Part shown: in pieces, positions 8,146 to 17,446 of the stretch
Position numbering within the stretch: the first letter of the stretch is position 1
Layout of the letters: every line of letters starts with the position of its first letter
Assembly: GCA_902776845.1 (NCBI GenBank)
Contig: CACYRM010000011.1
Coordinates: 1 to 33,007 of the forward strand
Length of the DNA: 33,007 nucleotides
From: Oscillospiraceae bacterium
Lineage (GTDB): Bacteria > Bacillota > Clostridia > Saccharofermentanales > Saccharofermentanaceae
Direction of reading: 5' to 3'
Position numbers and translations under genes: made by a program
The notes under the pieces: generated by a model
The model's database searches: none
What the model was told of the DNA's origin: nothing
Seen by the model: the letters and a program-made list of their open reading frames with translations, nothing else

Positions 8146-10530
8146 ATGAAAAGCCATAAAACAAAAGAGCATATCATGAAGAAAGAACCCAAAGATAATA
8201 AAGCATTCACACTGTCCATATCGGATGTCGGAAGTGAAGTTGAAGATGTTAAGGTCACCTGCATCAAGGTGTTCTGTCCGAGAAAGGCCAATAATTTTGT
8301 GTCGTTTCTCTGTGACGGAAGATTTACCGTGGCAGGAAGATCCAAGGTCGATATCGCCGAGGGCGGAACATATATCATCTCGGGGAAAGTTACGGAGTGG
8401 AACAACAGACCTCAGGTTACCCTGAAGAAGATCCGTGTTGATGAGGATGCGGGAGACACGCTTCTTATAGCTTCTTTTCTTGCCGACAACATAAACGGTC
8501 TCGGAAAGACGACCTCAGAGGCTTTGGCGGAAAATTTCGGTGCGGATATCCTCAGGGTATTAACAGAGACACCTGAACTTGCGTCTTCTGCCGTGAGCGG
8601 TCTGTCATCTTCAAGAGCGATGGCAATTTGCGATCAGATAACGCAGGAATATGAGTTCTTCAGACAGGGACTCGGGGCAAAACTGATGGGCTTTTCCCAG
8701 GCGCAGATAAGGAGACTTAAGAACCTCGACAGACTGAACTGCGAAGATATCAAAAAGAAGCCTTATACACTTATGGGACACGGTATCGCCGGTTTTGAAC
8801 TCCTTGACAGGATAGCGCTGGGTGAAGGAGTATCCCCGGTCGAACCTGAAAGGATAGCAGCCGCTCTTTATCAGTCGTGTATGTATCTGCATGAGGAGAC
8901 GAAGTCCACTGCACTCAAACCTCAGGATGTGAGAAAAAGAGCTTTGGAATACGTTAACTCCAATGAGTCAAAGATCACATCGGAACAGTTTTCGGAGGTG
9001 TTCAGGGCAGGCGCGGCGCTCGCGATAGAAGATAAGAAGATCGCCGTATATAAATTCGATTCAGGCAAGTGTGCTGTATGTGATGTGGAGGATCCGGAGG
9101 CACGGTTCGCCACCATGAGTTATTTTGCTTCTGAACTTGCGGTGGAGAGACGTATTAATGAGATCCTCAAGACTAAGATAATGCCTCCGGCAAGAGACGA
9201 GAGTGACAGGATAATGAAAGATGTCGCGTCTGAACTCGGGATCATTCCCGACCAGTCGCAGCTGGATGCTCTTTATCTGTGCATGTACAGTCCGATCAGT
9301 GTTATCACGGGCGGTCCCGGAACGGGTAAGACAACGATAATGGGGATCTTAGGTGAGTACTTCAAAAGAAATAAGATAAGCTGTGTCTTTGCCGCGCCGA
9401 CCGGCAGGGCAGCTAAAAAACTTTCGGAGGCCTGCGGAAGCGAAGCCTCGACCATTCACAGACTTCTGGGAGTCAGAAAGACCGCGAAAGCCGGTGACGA
9501 TGATGACATGCTCCCTGATGACGGATCCGGACAGTATAACAGTCTTCTTTTCGTGCATGGAAAAGATAATCCGATAATCTGCAGAGTAATAGTTATCGAT
9601 GAGATGTCCATGGTCGATACCATGCTTTTCAGACATCTTCTGGATGCGACTGATAAAGGAACATCCATAATCCTTGTCGGCGATCCCGATCAGCTTCCGT
9701 CTGTCGGGTGCGGCAATGTGTTAGGTGATCTTTTGTCCTGTAAAGCAATTCCTGCTGTCAGGCTTGAAGCTCTTCACAGGCAGGCAGACACGAGTTCTAT
9801 AGCTGCCAATGCCGGGAATATACTGGATGGCAGGGAACCGGAGAATTCAGGTGATGACTTTGAGATCATCAGCTGCAGGAGCGAGGAGGAAGCGCAGGAG
9901 ACTATCGCAAGACTTGTTATTGAACACAAAGATGAGGATCTCATCTGTCTTACTCCGACAAAGAATGAGAATGTGGCTTTGGGAACTGTTCAGCTGAACA
10001 GACTGATACAGGCGCTTGAGGTGAAGGATGATCTTAAGGTGCTTAAGAGGGGACAGAGTCTGGTCCTTCATATCGGTGATAAGGTAATGCAGAATAAGAA
10101 TGATTATTCAACGGAATGGATAGATCCGGTTACAGGGGAAGTGCAGCAGGGCATATTCAACGGGGAACTCGGAGTGATAACGGATATAGATCCGCTTAAG
10201 TCATGTGTAACCATTACGTTTGATGAAGGCAAGACTGCCGAATACAAGGGAAAGCTTCTTGAGAATATTGATCTCGCATACGCGGTTACCGTGCATAAAT
10301 CACAGGGATGTGAATTCGACAGGGTAATAATCGCATTGGGAAAGATGAATGCTCTTCTGTATAAGCGCAGTCTGCTCTACACGGCTGTCACAAGAGGCAG
10401 GATGAATGTGACTATAGTCGAATGTGAGGGAACGCTCGGAAAGTTCTTAAGAGCCCCTAAAGGCGATGTCAGGGAAACGTGCTTAAGAGATCTTCTTAAG
10501 ACAGTTGATCACCGCAGGTTAAAGTTATGA
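8146..10530 (+). CDS. recD2: RecD2-like 5'-3' DNA helicase
   Basis: Superfamily 1B helicase of the RecD2 (RecD-like, RecBC-independent) type, involved in DNA repair and replication-fork maintenance. The 794-residue protein begins with an OB-like domain (YIISGKVTEWNNRPQVTLKKI), then a helix-hairpin-helix region (ADNINGLGKTTSEALAENFG). The motor follows: Walker A GGPGTGKTT at residues 389-397, APTGRAAKKL, VIDEMSMVD near 483, LVGDPDQLPSVG, then VTVHKSQG near 716-721 and YTAVTRGR near 745. All motifs look intact. The start is uncertain: neither the ATG at 8146 nor that at 8176 has a good ribosome site. comF overlaps its stop by 4 nt (ATGA), so the two are co-translated. Confidence 0.93.
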   Translation: MKSHKTKEHIMKKEPKDNKAFTLSISDVGSEVEDVKVTCIKVFCPRKANNFVSFLCDGRFTVAGRSKVDIAEGGTYIISGKVTEWNNRPQVTLKKIRVDEDAGDTLLIASFLADNINGLGKTTSEALAENFGADILRVLTETPELASSAVSGLSSSRAMAICDQITQEYEFFRQGLGAKLMGFSQAQIRRLKNLDRLNCEDIKKKPYTLMGHGIAGFELLDRIALGEGVSPVEPERIAAALYQSCMYLHEETKSTALKPQDVRKRALEYVNSNESKITSEQFSEVFRAGAALAIEDKKIAVYKFDSGKCAVCDVEDPEARFATMSYFASELAVERRINEILKTKIMPPARDESDRIMKDVASELGIIPDQSQLDALYLCMYSPISVITGGPGTGKTTIMGILGEYFKRNKISCVFAAPTGRAAKKLSEACGSEASTIHRLLGVRKTAKAGDDDDMLPDDGSGQYNSLLFVHGKDNPIICRVIVIDEMSMVDTMLFRHLLDATDKGTSIILVGDPDQLPSVGCGNVLGDLLSCKAIPAVRLEALHRQADTSSIAANAGNILDGREPENSGDDFEIISCRSEEEAQETIARLVIEHKDEDLICLTPTKNENVALGTVQLNRLIQALEVKDDLKVLKRGQSLVLHIGDKVMQNKNDYSTEWIDPVTGEVQQGIFNGELGVITDIDPLKSCVTITFDEGKTAEYKGKLLENIDLAYAVTVHKSQGCEFDRVIIALGKMNALLYKRSLLYTAVTRGRMNVTIVECEGTLGKFLRAPKGDVRETCLRDLLKTVDHRRLKL

Positions 10531-11336
10531 GAATGGCAGCGGGGATCAACACGGGAACTGTTATTCAAAAAGGGATTAGAGAAGCAATGGCCGGTGCCGT
10601 GGAGCTTATCCTTCCGTACAGATGCGCATTGTGCGGAAGTGTGTCTGATACCGAAGACAGATTCTCGGGTTATGACAGCCTTTATAAAGATCTCTACGGT
10701 AAGGAGCCTGCACTTCATATATGCGGCAGATGCCTCTCGGATCTTAATATCCTTGCGCAGGAAAAAAGGTGGTCCTTATGCCTTACAAATCCTGTCGCAA
10801 ACGATGTTTGTCCCGGACTTGCTCTGTATATGCCGTTTCCATACAAGGGAATAGTGGAGAAGGCAGTGCCTGAGATCAAGTTCGGAAAAGAGATGGAACT
10901 TGCCAGATTTTTCGGCTGCCTACTGGGATCATGCCTGCAAAGGGAAGGCATCAGAGCGGATGTTATCGTTCCTGTCCCGTTATCGGAGGAAAGAATGGCC
11001 GAAAGAGGGTTTAACCAGGCTTCAGAGATCGCTTATCCGGTTGCGGAGATAAACGGTATACCGTTTGCGGATGATCTTCTGATAAGGCTCAGGGATACGG
11101 GAAGACAATCGGAAATAAGGGATAATAATGAACGTGTGAGAAATGTCACAGGTGCTTTCGGAGTAAGCGGACTTTGGGATCTGACGGGAATGACTGTCGC
11201 AGTAGTGGATGATGTTGTCACCACCGGTGCCACTCTGCATGAGGCTGCGGCAGCTTTATACAAAGCGGGAGCTTACAAGGTGCTGTGTATCGCTTTTGCG
11301 GGGAACAGATATATAAAGAACGCGGAACCGTTCTGA
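10527..11336 (+). CDS. comF: ComF family phosphoribosyltransferase-like protein
   Basis: ComF-type protein, needed for the DNA transport step of natural competence in organisms where it has been studied, though also found in non-competent bacteria. The 269 residues contain an N-terminal zinc ribbon (CALC at 33-36, CGRC at 66-69) and a type I phosphoribosyltransferase fold with VIVPVPLSEERMAERGFNQA and the PRPP loop VVDDVVTTGAT at 226-236. Translation is coupled to recD2 through an ATGA overlap. It ends 5 nt from the convergent MraY-like gene, without a visible terminator. The family is certain; a competence role here is inferred, supported by a ComEA-like gene at 23039. Confidence 0.92.
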   Translation: MRMAAGINTGTVIQKGIREAMAGAVELILPYRCALCGSVSDTEDRFSGYDSLYKDLYGKEPALHICGRCLSDLNILAQEKRWSLCLTNPVANDVCPGLALYMPFPYKGIVEKAVPEIKFGKEMELARFFGCLLGSCLQREGIRADVIVPVPLSEERMAERGFNQASEIAYPVAEINGIPFADDLLIRLRDTGRQSEIRDNNERVRNVTGAFGVSGLWDLTGMTVAVVDDVVTTGATLHEAAAALYKAGAYKVLCIAFAGNRYIKNAEPF

Positions 11337-11341
11337 ATGAC

Positions 11342-12373
11342 TCAGACAATGCCTGTTATTCTCAAAAGACCGGCGGCCAAAATGTAGACCAGATTGATTA
11401 TGACTGCCGCGAGTACAAGAGTCAGCCATACTTTTTTGACGCTGAACTTCCTGTTCTTGCGGAGCTCGTCATGAAGCGGAGTCGTGATGCTCTTGAAGAG
11501 AATGATCTTTTTCTTTGTAAGTCTGCCGACGGTTATCTTAACGATCGATATTCCTCCGTCACAGAGGAAGGGGAGACCGACGATAAAGTAAAGCAGAGGG
11601 ATCCTGCAATAGATAAGTAAAAATGCGATAAAGAAGCCCAAAGATCTGGAGCCTGCATCGCCCATAAGCATTTTCGACGGATTGAAATTGAAAATGAGAT
11701 AAGCGGCAAGGGCAGGAACGAAAGCGACGGTCAGACGTACTGCATTGTTGTCAAAGCACGAACCGGCCATCAGACCCATGATGAGTGTTGTTACAACTGC
11801 GATAACTGACAGTGAGCCCGACAGTCCGTCAATACCGTCCGTGGCATTGGTGGCATTGATCGATACAACGAAAAGTATTACCGCAAGAATATAGAACAGA
11901 ACGGGATGGATGTCGAAATATGTGCCTGTCATGGCGATATACACGCGTGTTCCGAAGAAATGGACACAGATGAATGCGCCGAAGAGAGACACTGCAACGT
12001 CCAGTGCGCCTTTAATATATTCATTCCAGGGATTTTTGGACCTGTCATCAAGCCAGCCTGTAACCATCTCGGCCAGAACAGCGATAAGTCCGAATCCGAG
12101 ACCCGTCATGACATTTCCGCTCTCAAAGAACCCCTTGTCTGTATTCACAGGTTCTATCAGAAAGCAGAGGACAGCTGATGCGGCAAGGAATACTAGTATA
12201 AAGTAAAAACCGACTCCCGTGGGCTTGCCGATATTCACCTCAGCTCCCTGTGCGAACTTGCGGCCGCGGTCATGACCCATTAAGATCATTTCGCCCGGAA
12301 GTAATTTGAGAAGTATATATGTAATGACGAAGGCAGCAGCGCAGCCGATCGCCATCTTAATGATAAAAAGCAT
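11342..12373 (-). CDS. MraY-like phospho-sugar transferase (polyprenyl-phosphate GT4 family)
   Basis: Integral membrane enzyme that transfers a phospho-sugar to a polyprenyl phosphate carrier, as MraY does for lipid I in peptidoglycan synthesis. The 343 residues form about ten hydrophobic segments. Seen motifs: GKPTGVGF, WLDDRSKN (the DDxxK-type metal site), NATNATDGIDGLSG, MGDAGSRSLG and a cytoplasmic TPLHDELRKN. In canonical MraY the last motif is the HHH-containing PLHHHYE loop; here only one histidine is kept. It also stands outside any mur/mra cluster, so it may be a divergent MraY or a relative acting on another sugar. The frame opens at a GTG, but the ATG at 12373 has GAGGG 8 nt upstream and is preferred. 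Confidence 0.82.
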   Translation of the reverse strand: MLFIIKMAIGCAAAFVITYILLKLLPGEMILMGHDRGRKFAQGAEVNIGKPTGVGFYFILVFLAASAVLCFLIEPVNTDKGFFESGNVMTGLGFGLIAVLAEMVTGWLDDRSKNPWNEYIKGALDVAVSLFGAFICVHFFGTRVYIAMTGTYFDIHPVLFYILAVILFVVSINATNATDGIDGLSGSLSVIAVVTTLIMGLMAGSCFDNNAVRLTVAFVPALAAYLIFNFNPSKMLMGDAGSRSLGFFIAFLLIYCRIPLLYFIVGLPFLCDGGISIVKITVGRLTKKKIILFKSITTPLHDELRKNRKFSVKKVWLTLVLAAVIINLVYILAAGLLRITGIV

Positions 12374-12412
12374 TAGAAACACCCTCGCTCATAAGGATTC
12401 TTCAACAAATGA

Positions 12413-12441
12413 ATTATACCTTAACGCTATTTGGATAAAAA
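12413..12441 (-). promoter_or_regulatory. Promoter of the MraY-like gene
   Basis: On the minus strand a perfect TATAAT (12413-12418) lies 17 bp from a weak TTTTTA (12436-12441). Its start site would leave a leader of about 35 nt before the ATG at 12373. Confidence 0.5.
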
Positions 12442-12471
12442 TTATTAATTCGTTCAATAAATAAGCCTGAT

Positions 12472-12507
12472 TTGCTCGTCAGTATTGGCGAAATATGTTA
12501 ACATATT
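12472..12507 (+). promoter_or_regulatory. argS promoter region with a 16-bp palindrome
   Basis: TTGCTC (12472-12477) and TATGTT (12494-12499) at 16 bp are a plausible promoter. The -10 box lies inside AATATGTTAACATATT (12492-12507), a perfect 16-bp palindrome just 25 bp before the argS ATG. A repressor bound there would block transcription, but chance AT-rich symmetry is not excluded. Confidence 0.4.
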
Positions 12508-12531
12508 CATTCGTAATAAGGAGAAACAGCC

Positions 12532-14277
12532 ATGGATTATAAAGATTTGATAGCTTCGAATTTGAGCAGATGTACAGGACTCGATAAAGCGCAGATTGAG
12601 GGCCTGATTGAGATCCCGCCGAAGCTCGAGCTCGGTGATTACGCATTCCCGTGTTTCGTTCTTGCGAAAACATTACATAAGGCACCGCCCGTGATAGCAA
12701 ATGAGCTTAAGGATTCCCCGGAGCTCGCTGAAGGCTTTGACGGCGCTGTAACTGTTGATACCGCCGGTCCTTACATCAACTTCAGGATCGACAAGGGCAT
12801 TCTCGCCAAGTCTGTGATCTCCGAGATCATTGACGAAGGCGATCAGTACGGCAACAGGAATATCGGTGAAGGCAGGAACGTTATCATTGAGTTCTCGTCC
12901 CCGAACATTGCCAAGCCTTTCCATGTCGGCCACGCATTTACGACCATTCTGGGCAATTCGCTCTCGAACATATACTCAAGACTCGGATATAACGTTATCA
13001 GATTTAATCATCTGGGAGACTACGGCACACAGTTCGGTAAGCTGATCACGGCTTACAGGCTTTGGGGCGACGAGCAGGCCATGCATGATAATCCTATAGA
13101 CGAGCTTACAAGGATCTATGTAAAGTTCCACGACGAGTGCAAGGTCAGCGAAGAGCGTGAGAAGGAACTTGAAGACACCGCAAGGGACAACTTCAGGAAA
13201 CTCGAGGAGGGCGAAGAGGAGGAAGTGGCTCTCTGGAAGCGCTTCAGAGACCTGAGCCTTGAGGTTTTCGAGAAAACATATAAGAGAATGGGCATCAAGT
13301 TCGATAACTACAACGGTGAGTCGTTCTATTCATCCAGAATCCCTGCTGTTGTTGAGATGCTTGAAGATAAGGGCCTTTTGGAAGAGAGTGAAGGCGCCAA
13401 GGTCGTTAAACTTGATGACGTCGGTCTCCCGCCCTGTCTTGTCGTGAAGAGCGACGGAACCACGATCTATGCGTCAAGAGATCTCGCAGCTGTTCTTTAC
13501 AGACATGAGGAATTCAATTTCTACAAGAATATATATGTTGTCGGACTTCCGCAGCAGCTTCACTTCAGACAGGTCTTCGCAGTTCTGAAGAAGGCCGGAT
13601 ATGACTTTGCGGATGACTGCGTTCATGTCGGCTTCGGTCTTTTGAAGTTCAAGGATAACACGGCATTCTCAACACGTGCCGGCAATATAATCAAGCTTGA
13701 TGAATTCCTTGATAAAGCAACCGAGAAGACTGCCGAGATCATCAGAAAGAACAGCGAACTCAGGGGCGGAGACATGACCGATGAGCAGATCGCACAGGTA
13801 TCCGAGACAGTAGGTCTTGGTGCCGTTACATATACATATCTCAAGGCGGGAAGAGAGAAGGATATCTTCTTTGACTGGGACGATATGCTCGATTTTGAAG
13901 GCGATACCGCGCCTTACCTTATCTACACATATGCGAGGATCAAGTCTATCCTCCGCAAGGCTGCTGATCAGGGTATCTCAGGCGATATCGGTCCTGCTGA
14001 TAAGCTCACGGCTGAAGATGAGTATGCAGTCATCAGGAGCCTTGCTGATTTTAAGGATTCTGTCGTTAAGGCGGCCGAGAGTTATGAGCCTTTCATGATC
14101 TCACGCCAGATCGCTCTTATTGCAAGGAATTTCAACCGTTTCTATAACAATTCGAGAATACTCAATGCCGAGAACGACGAGATCAGGGATGCGAGACTCA
14201 AGCTCTGCGAGGCTGTGGCTGACTGCATCAAGTCGGGCCTTGATATGCTCGGTATCGGTGTTGTCGAGAAAATGTAA
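12532..14277 (+). CDS. argS: Arginyl-tRNA synthetase
   Basis: Class I aminoacyl-tRNA synthetase that charges tRNA-Arg. The 581-residue length fits. An N-terminal additional domain (residues about 1-110) is followed by the HIGH-type site in SPNIAKPFHVGHAFTT, with HVGH at 131-134, then FNHLGDYGTQFGKL. The KMSK-like region reads FSTRAGNIIKLDEFLDKA, which as in many ArgRS proteins lacks a canonical KMSK. The C-terminal DALR anticodon-binding domain ends in RDARLKLCEAVADCIKSGL. A ribosome site AAGGAG sits 9-10 nt before the ATG. The M3 peptidase gene follows after 18 nt, so a shared transcript is likely. Confidence 0.97.
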   Translation: MDYKDLIASNLSRCTGLDKAQIEGLIEIPPKLELGDYAFPCFVLAKTLHKAPPVIANELKDSPELAEGFDGAVTVDTAGPYINFRIDKGILAKSVISEIIDEGDQYGNRNIGEGRNVIIEFSSPNIAKPFHVGHAFTTILGNSLSNIYSRLGYNVIRFNHLGDYGTQFGKLITAYRLWGDEQAMHDNPIDELTRIYVKFHDECKVSEEREKELEDTARDNFRKLEEGEEEEVALWKRFRDLSLEVFEKTYKRMGIKFDNYNGESFYSSRIPAVVEMLEDKGLLEESEGAKVVKLDDVGLPPCLVVKSDGTTIYASRDLAAVLYRHEEFNFYKNIYVVGLPQQLHFRQVFAVLKKAGYDFADDCVHVGFGLLKFKDNTAFSTRAGNIIKLDEFLDKATEKTAEIIRKNSELRGGDMTDEQIAQVSETVGLGAVTYTYLKAGREKDIFFDWDDMLDFEGDTAPYLIYTYARIKSILRKAADQGISGDIGPADKLTAEDEYAVIRSLADFKDSVVKAAESYEPFMISRQIALIARNFNRFYNNSRILNAENDEIRDARLKLCEAVADCIKSGLDMLGIGVVEKM

Positions 14278-14295
14278 TCTTGAAAGGATTATCTG

Positions 14296-16008
14296 ATGGA
14301 GAATGCAGCAAGCAGTTCGGTACCGGATTTTAAGGACCTGAAATATACCAGACCGGACCTCGATAAGTTTACCGAGACCGTCAGGAACGTCAGGCTCAGG
14401 CTTATGACCGCGAAGACGATCGAGGCGGCCGATGAGGCTTTAGGCGAATACGAGATCGCGATCAGTTCTTTTGATACACAGTATGCTCTTTGCCAGATCC
14501 TTCATGATCTTGATACGTCCAATGAGTTCTATAATGACGAGATCGATTTTTTCGATGAGGCGAGCGCAAGAGTCCAGGAGCTTTCTTCCGCGGTATTAAC
14601 AGGTCTGCTTACATGTCCCTGCGCGGACAGCCTTAAAGCGAAGTACGGTCCCATGATCTTCCGTAAAGCGAAGAACCAGAGGGAGATCATTTCGAGCGAG
14701 GTAATTGAGGATCTGACAGAGGAATCCAGGCTCGAAAATGAGTATGCCCAGAAGCAGTCCGAGGCGGAGATCCCGCTTGGCAAAAAAACGCTTAACTTAA
14801 GTCTGATCCAGCCGTATCTTCAGTCAACCGACAGGAAAGTCAGAAGAGAGAGCCATATCGCTCTGGACAAATATTATATGTCCAGAAAAGAAACCTACGA
14901 TAAGATCTACGATGATCTTGTAAAGGTAAGGACAACCGCTGCCCAGAAGCTCGGATACAACAGTTTTACCGAACTCGGTTATAAGCGTATGGAACGTTAC
15001 GATTACACGAGGGAAGATGTTGCGGCTTTCAGGGATAACATTAAGAAGTATATTGTGCCTCTTACCTGCCAGATAAGAAAACTGCAGCAGGAAAGACTTA
15101 ATGTGGACCAGCTTATGTTCCACGATCTTCCGTGCCTTTTTGCGGAAGGAAATCCTACTCCTGTTATCAGCAAAGAGACTTATGAGGAGGCAGCAGGAAA
15201 GTTCTTCAGGAATATGTTCGGTGCCACGCCCAGTTTCTTTGATGTTCTGTCCGATCACGGATATACGGACCTTCTGTCGCGTCCCGTAAAGTCCACGGGC
15301 GGATACTGCATGTATCTCGAGGATTACTGCATACCGTTTATCTTCATGAACGGCAACGGCACCTTTGACGATGTCGCGACCGTGGTCCATGAGGGAGGAC
15401 ATGCGTATGCCGCTTTGCAGGGCGCCGAATCATCCCCTTTTGTGGAATGTCTGTCTCCGACGCTTGAGACCTGCGAGATCCACTCAACATCCATGGAATA
15501 CATGTCATATCCTTTTATGGATATCTTCTACGGCAAACAGGCAGAGCAGTACTGTGAACTCCACATGACTGACGGCCTTCTGTTCCTGCCTTACGGATGT
15601 ATGGTCGATGAATTCCAGCATATAATCTACGATAACCCCCACATGACGCCTGATGAGCGCCATGAGATATGGAAGATGCTTGAACAGACATATCAGCCTT
15701 TCATCAACTACGATGAGAACGATACGCCTTTCCACGCTTTGGGCGGTGCCTGGATGAAGAAAGACCATATCTTCACTACACCGTTCTACTATATCGATTA
15801 CTGTCTTTCCCAGATATGCGCGCTTGAGCTCTGGGATGAATCAAGAGCCGACCTCAAGGAAGCGCTTGAAAAATACAACACCCTGTGCCAGCTTGGCGGA
15901 AGCGATACTTTCCTGAACCTCATAAAGCGTTCGGGAATAGAATCTCCTTTTAATGTGGATGTTATCAAGCGGCTTGCCTTTAAGTGCTCTTCGTTCCTGA
16001 ATCTGTGA
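14296..16008 (+). CDS. M3-family oligoendopeptidase (PepF-like)
   Basis: Cytoplasmic zinc metallopeptidase that degrades oligopeptides. The 570-residue, mostly helical protein has the M3 active site VVHEGGHAYAALQG, with HEGGH at residues 365-369 supplying two zinc histidines and the catalytic glutamate. The third ligand is expected in the downstream LETCEIHSTSMEY segment. No signal peptide or membrane segment is visible. A GAAAGGA site precedes the ATG, 18 nt after argS. The next gene starts 7 nt after its stop. The M3 family is clear; the split between PepF-type and other M3B subfamilies cannot be settled from sequence alone. Confidence 0.92.
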   Translation: MENAASSSVPDFKDLKYTRPDLDKFTETVRNVRLRLMTAKTIEAADEALGEYEIAISSFDTQYALCQILHDLDTSNEFYNDEIDFFDEASARVQELSSAVLTGLLTCPCADSLKAKYGPMIFRKAKNQREIISSEVIEDLTEESRLENEYAQKQSEAEIPLGKKTLNLSLIQPYLQSTDRKVRRESHIALDKYYMSRKETYDKIYDDLVKVRTTAAQKLGYNSFTELGYKRMERYDYTREDVAAFRDNIKKYIVPLTCQIRKLQQERLNVDQLMFHDLPCLFAEGNPTPVISKETYEEAAGKFFRNMFGATPSFFDVLSDHGYTDLLSRPVKSTGGYCMYLEDYCIPFIFMNGNGTFDDVATVVHEGGHAYAALQGAESSPFVECLSPTLETCEIHSTSMEYMSYPFMDIFYGKQAEQYCELHMTDGLLFLPYGCMVDEFQHIIYDNPHMTPDERHEIWKMLEQTYQPFINYDENDTPFHALGGAWMKKDHIFTTPFYYIDYCLSQICALELWDESRADLKEALEKYNTLCQLGGSDTFLNLIKRSGIESPFNVDVIKRLAFKCSSFLNL

Positions 16009-16015
16009 GGATAAA

Positions 16016-17446
16016 ATGAATCTTCCCGAAGACTTTATCAAAGAGATGAATGATTTCTTCTCGCGCCGGAATGACGTGCCTTCGGAAGGTTTCTATGAAA
16101 GCTTTGATAAGGAACCGCTTAAAGGTGTAAGATTCTCCCGCTCAAAGATCAGTTCCGTACAGACAGAAAAAGATCTTCTCGCGGAAATGCGGGAGGATAT
16201 AGATCCCGTTGCCTGGTGTGACGGTGGTTACTATGTCAGGAACGAGCCCGGCGGAAAAGACGCGCTTTATCACGCCGGTGTTTATTATCCCCAGGAACCG
16301 TCGGCAATGCTGCCTGCCCAGGTCATGGCCGCAAGACCGGGCGAGATCGTTCTCGACCTTTGCGCCGCTCCCGGAGGGAAGGCCTGCAGACTGGGAGAGG
16401 ATATGCGCGGTAAAGGCATCCTTGTCGCCAATGAGATAAGCTTTGAACGGTCAAAAGCGCTTCTGCGCAATATTGAACGTTCCGGTATCGAAGGCCTTGT
16501 GATCCTTAATGAGACGCCCGAAAATATCGCTGAAAGGCTCCCTTTGTTTTTCGACAAGATCCTTATAGATGCGCCCTGTTCCGGTGAGGGAATGTTCAGA
16601 AGGGACAAGGGTGCGGCAAAGAGCTATATGAATTACGGACCGAAGGTCTGTGTCCCTTTGCAGGAATCTATACTTGAAGCAGCTGACAGGTGCCTGAAAG
16701 ATGGCGGTTCGATCGTTTATTCCACATGCACTTTCTGCGTTGATGAAGATGAGGAGCAGATAAAGAGATTCATTTCGCGTCATCCTGAATACCATGTTAA
16801 AGCGCATCCCGAGATCAAAGGCATCACACATGCGGGCGAAGGATCGCTGCTGCCCGGTTCTATGAGGATCTGGCCGCATTTGTCGGCAGGTGACGGGCAC
16901 TTCTGCGTGCACATTGTCAAGGGCGATGAAAAGGATCTGAGATCTGCTGAAGAATACCTGTTAAAGGATGCTGCCGGCACGAATGACAAGAACGCCGCAG
17001 CAGCTGTTTCCGTGCTTGATGAAGTGTTGTCGGAAAAGGGAAAAGAAGAGCTTTTCAGGGGCAGATTCGTCAGCCACGGCACCGGACTTTTCAAGATGAC
17101 TTTTGATGAGAAACTTTTCAAGGGACTAAAGGTCGTTAAGACCGGTCTTTACGTAGGTGATATAAAACCCCTTAAATCGGGAAAGAAGATTTTCGAGCCC
17201 TCCAACAGCATAGCGCTGGCGCTTGACAGGGATTCATTGAGGGATGATTCTTATCTTGCGCTTAACAGGGACGATGACAGGCTTACAAAGTACTTAAGAG
17301 GAGAGACGATAGCGGTCTCTTCTGAAGACGGACTGAAACCGTCAGGAACGATCCTTGTAGGTATAGGTGATTTCCCTCTGGGATTCGCAAAGATAAACGG
17401 GAACACGGCCAAAAACCTGTATCCCAAAGCATGGAGGCTTATATGA
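16016..17446 (+). CDS. RsmF-like rRNA cytosine-C5 methyltransferase
   Basis: SAM-dependent RNA m5C methyltransferase of the NOL1/NOP2/Sun family. The 476 residues comprise an N-terminal RNA-binding segment, a Rossmann core with the SAM site LDLCAAPGGKACRLG, the first catalytic cysteine in DAPCSGEGMFRRD and the second in YSTCTFCVDEDEEQI, and a C-terminal PUA-like region (RGETIAVSSEDG, GDFPLGFAKINGNTAKN) as in RsmF/YebU. The architecture suggests 16S rRNA modification, but the exact target base is not predictable. It starts 7 nt after the peptidase and shares an ATGA with the following gene, so it is in the argS transcript by spacing. Confidence 0.88.
   Translation: MNLPEDFIKEMNDFFSRRNDVPSEGFYESFDKEPLKGVRFSRSKISSVQTEKDLLAEMREDIDPVAWCDGGYYVRNEPGGKDALYHAGVYYPQEPSAMLPAQVMAARPGEIVLDLCAAPGGKACRLGEDMRGKGILVANEISFERSKALLRNIERSGIEGLVILNETPENIAERLPLFFDKILIDAPCSGEGMFRRDKGAAKSYMNYGPKVCVPLQESILEAADRCLKDGGSIVYSTCTFCVDEDEEQIKRFISRHPEYHVKAHPEIKGITHAGEGSLLPGSMRIWPHLSAGDGHFCVHIVKGDEKDLRSAEEYLLKDAAGTNDKNAAAAVSVLDEVLSEKGKEELFRGRFVSHGTGLFKMTFDEKLFKGLKVVKTGLYVGDIKPLKSGKKIFEPSNSIALALDRDSLRDDSYLALNRDDDRLTKYLRGETIAVSSEDGLKPSGTILVGIGDFPLGFAKINGNTAKNLYPKAWRLI

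Noticed and set aside
11285..11620. Plus-strand open frame of 111 codons
   Set aside because: Antisense to the C-terminal catalytic part of the MraY-like gene and overlaps the end of comF; no ribosome site.
14824..15402. Minus-strand open frame of 192 codons
   Set aside because: Lies wholly inside the M3 peptidase, which has an intact zinc motif; the minus frame shows no family features.
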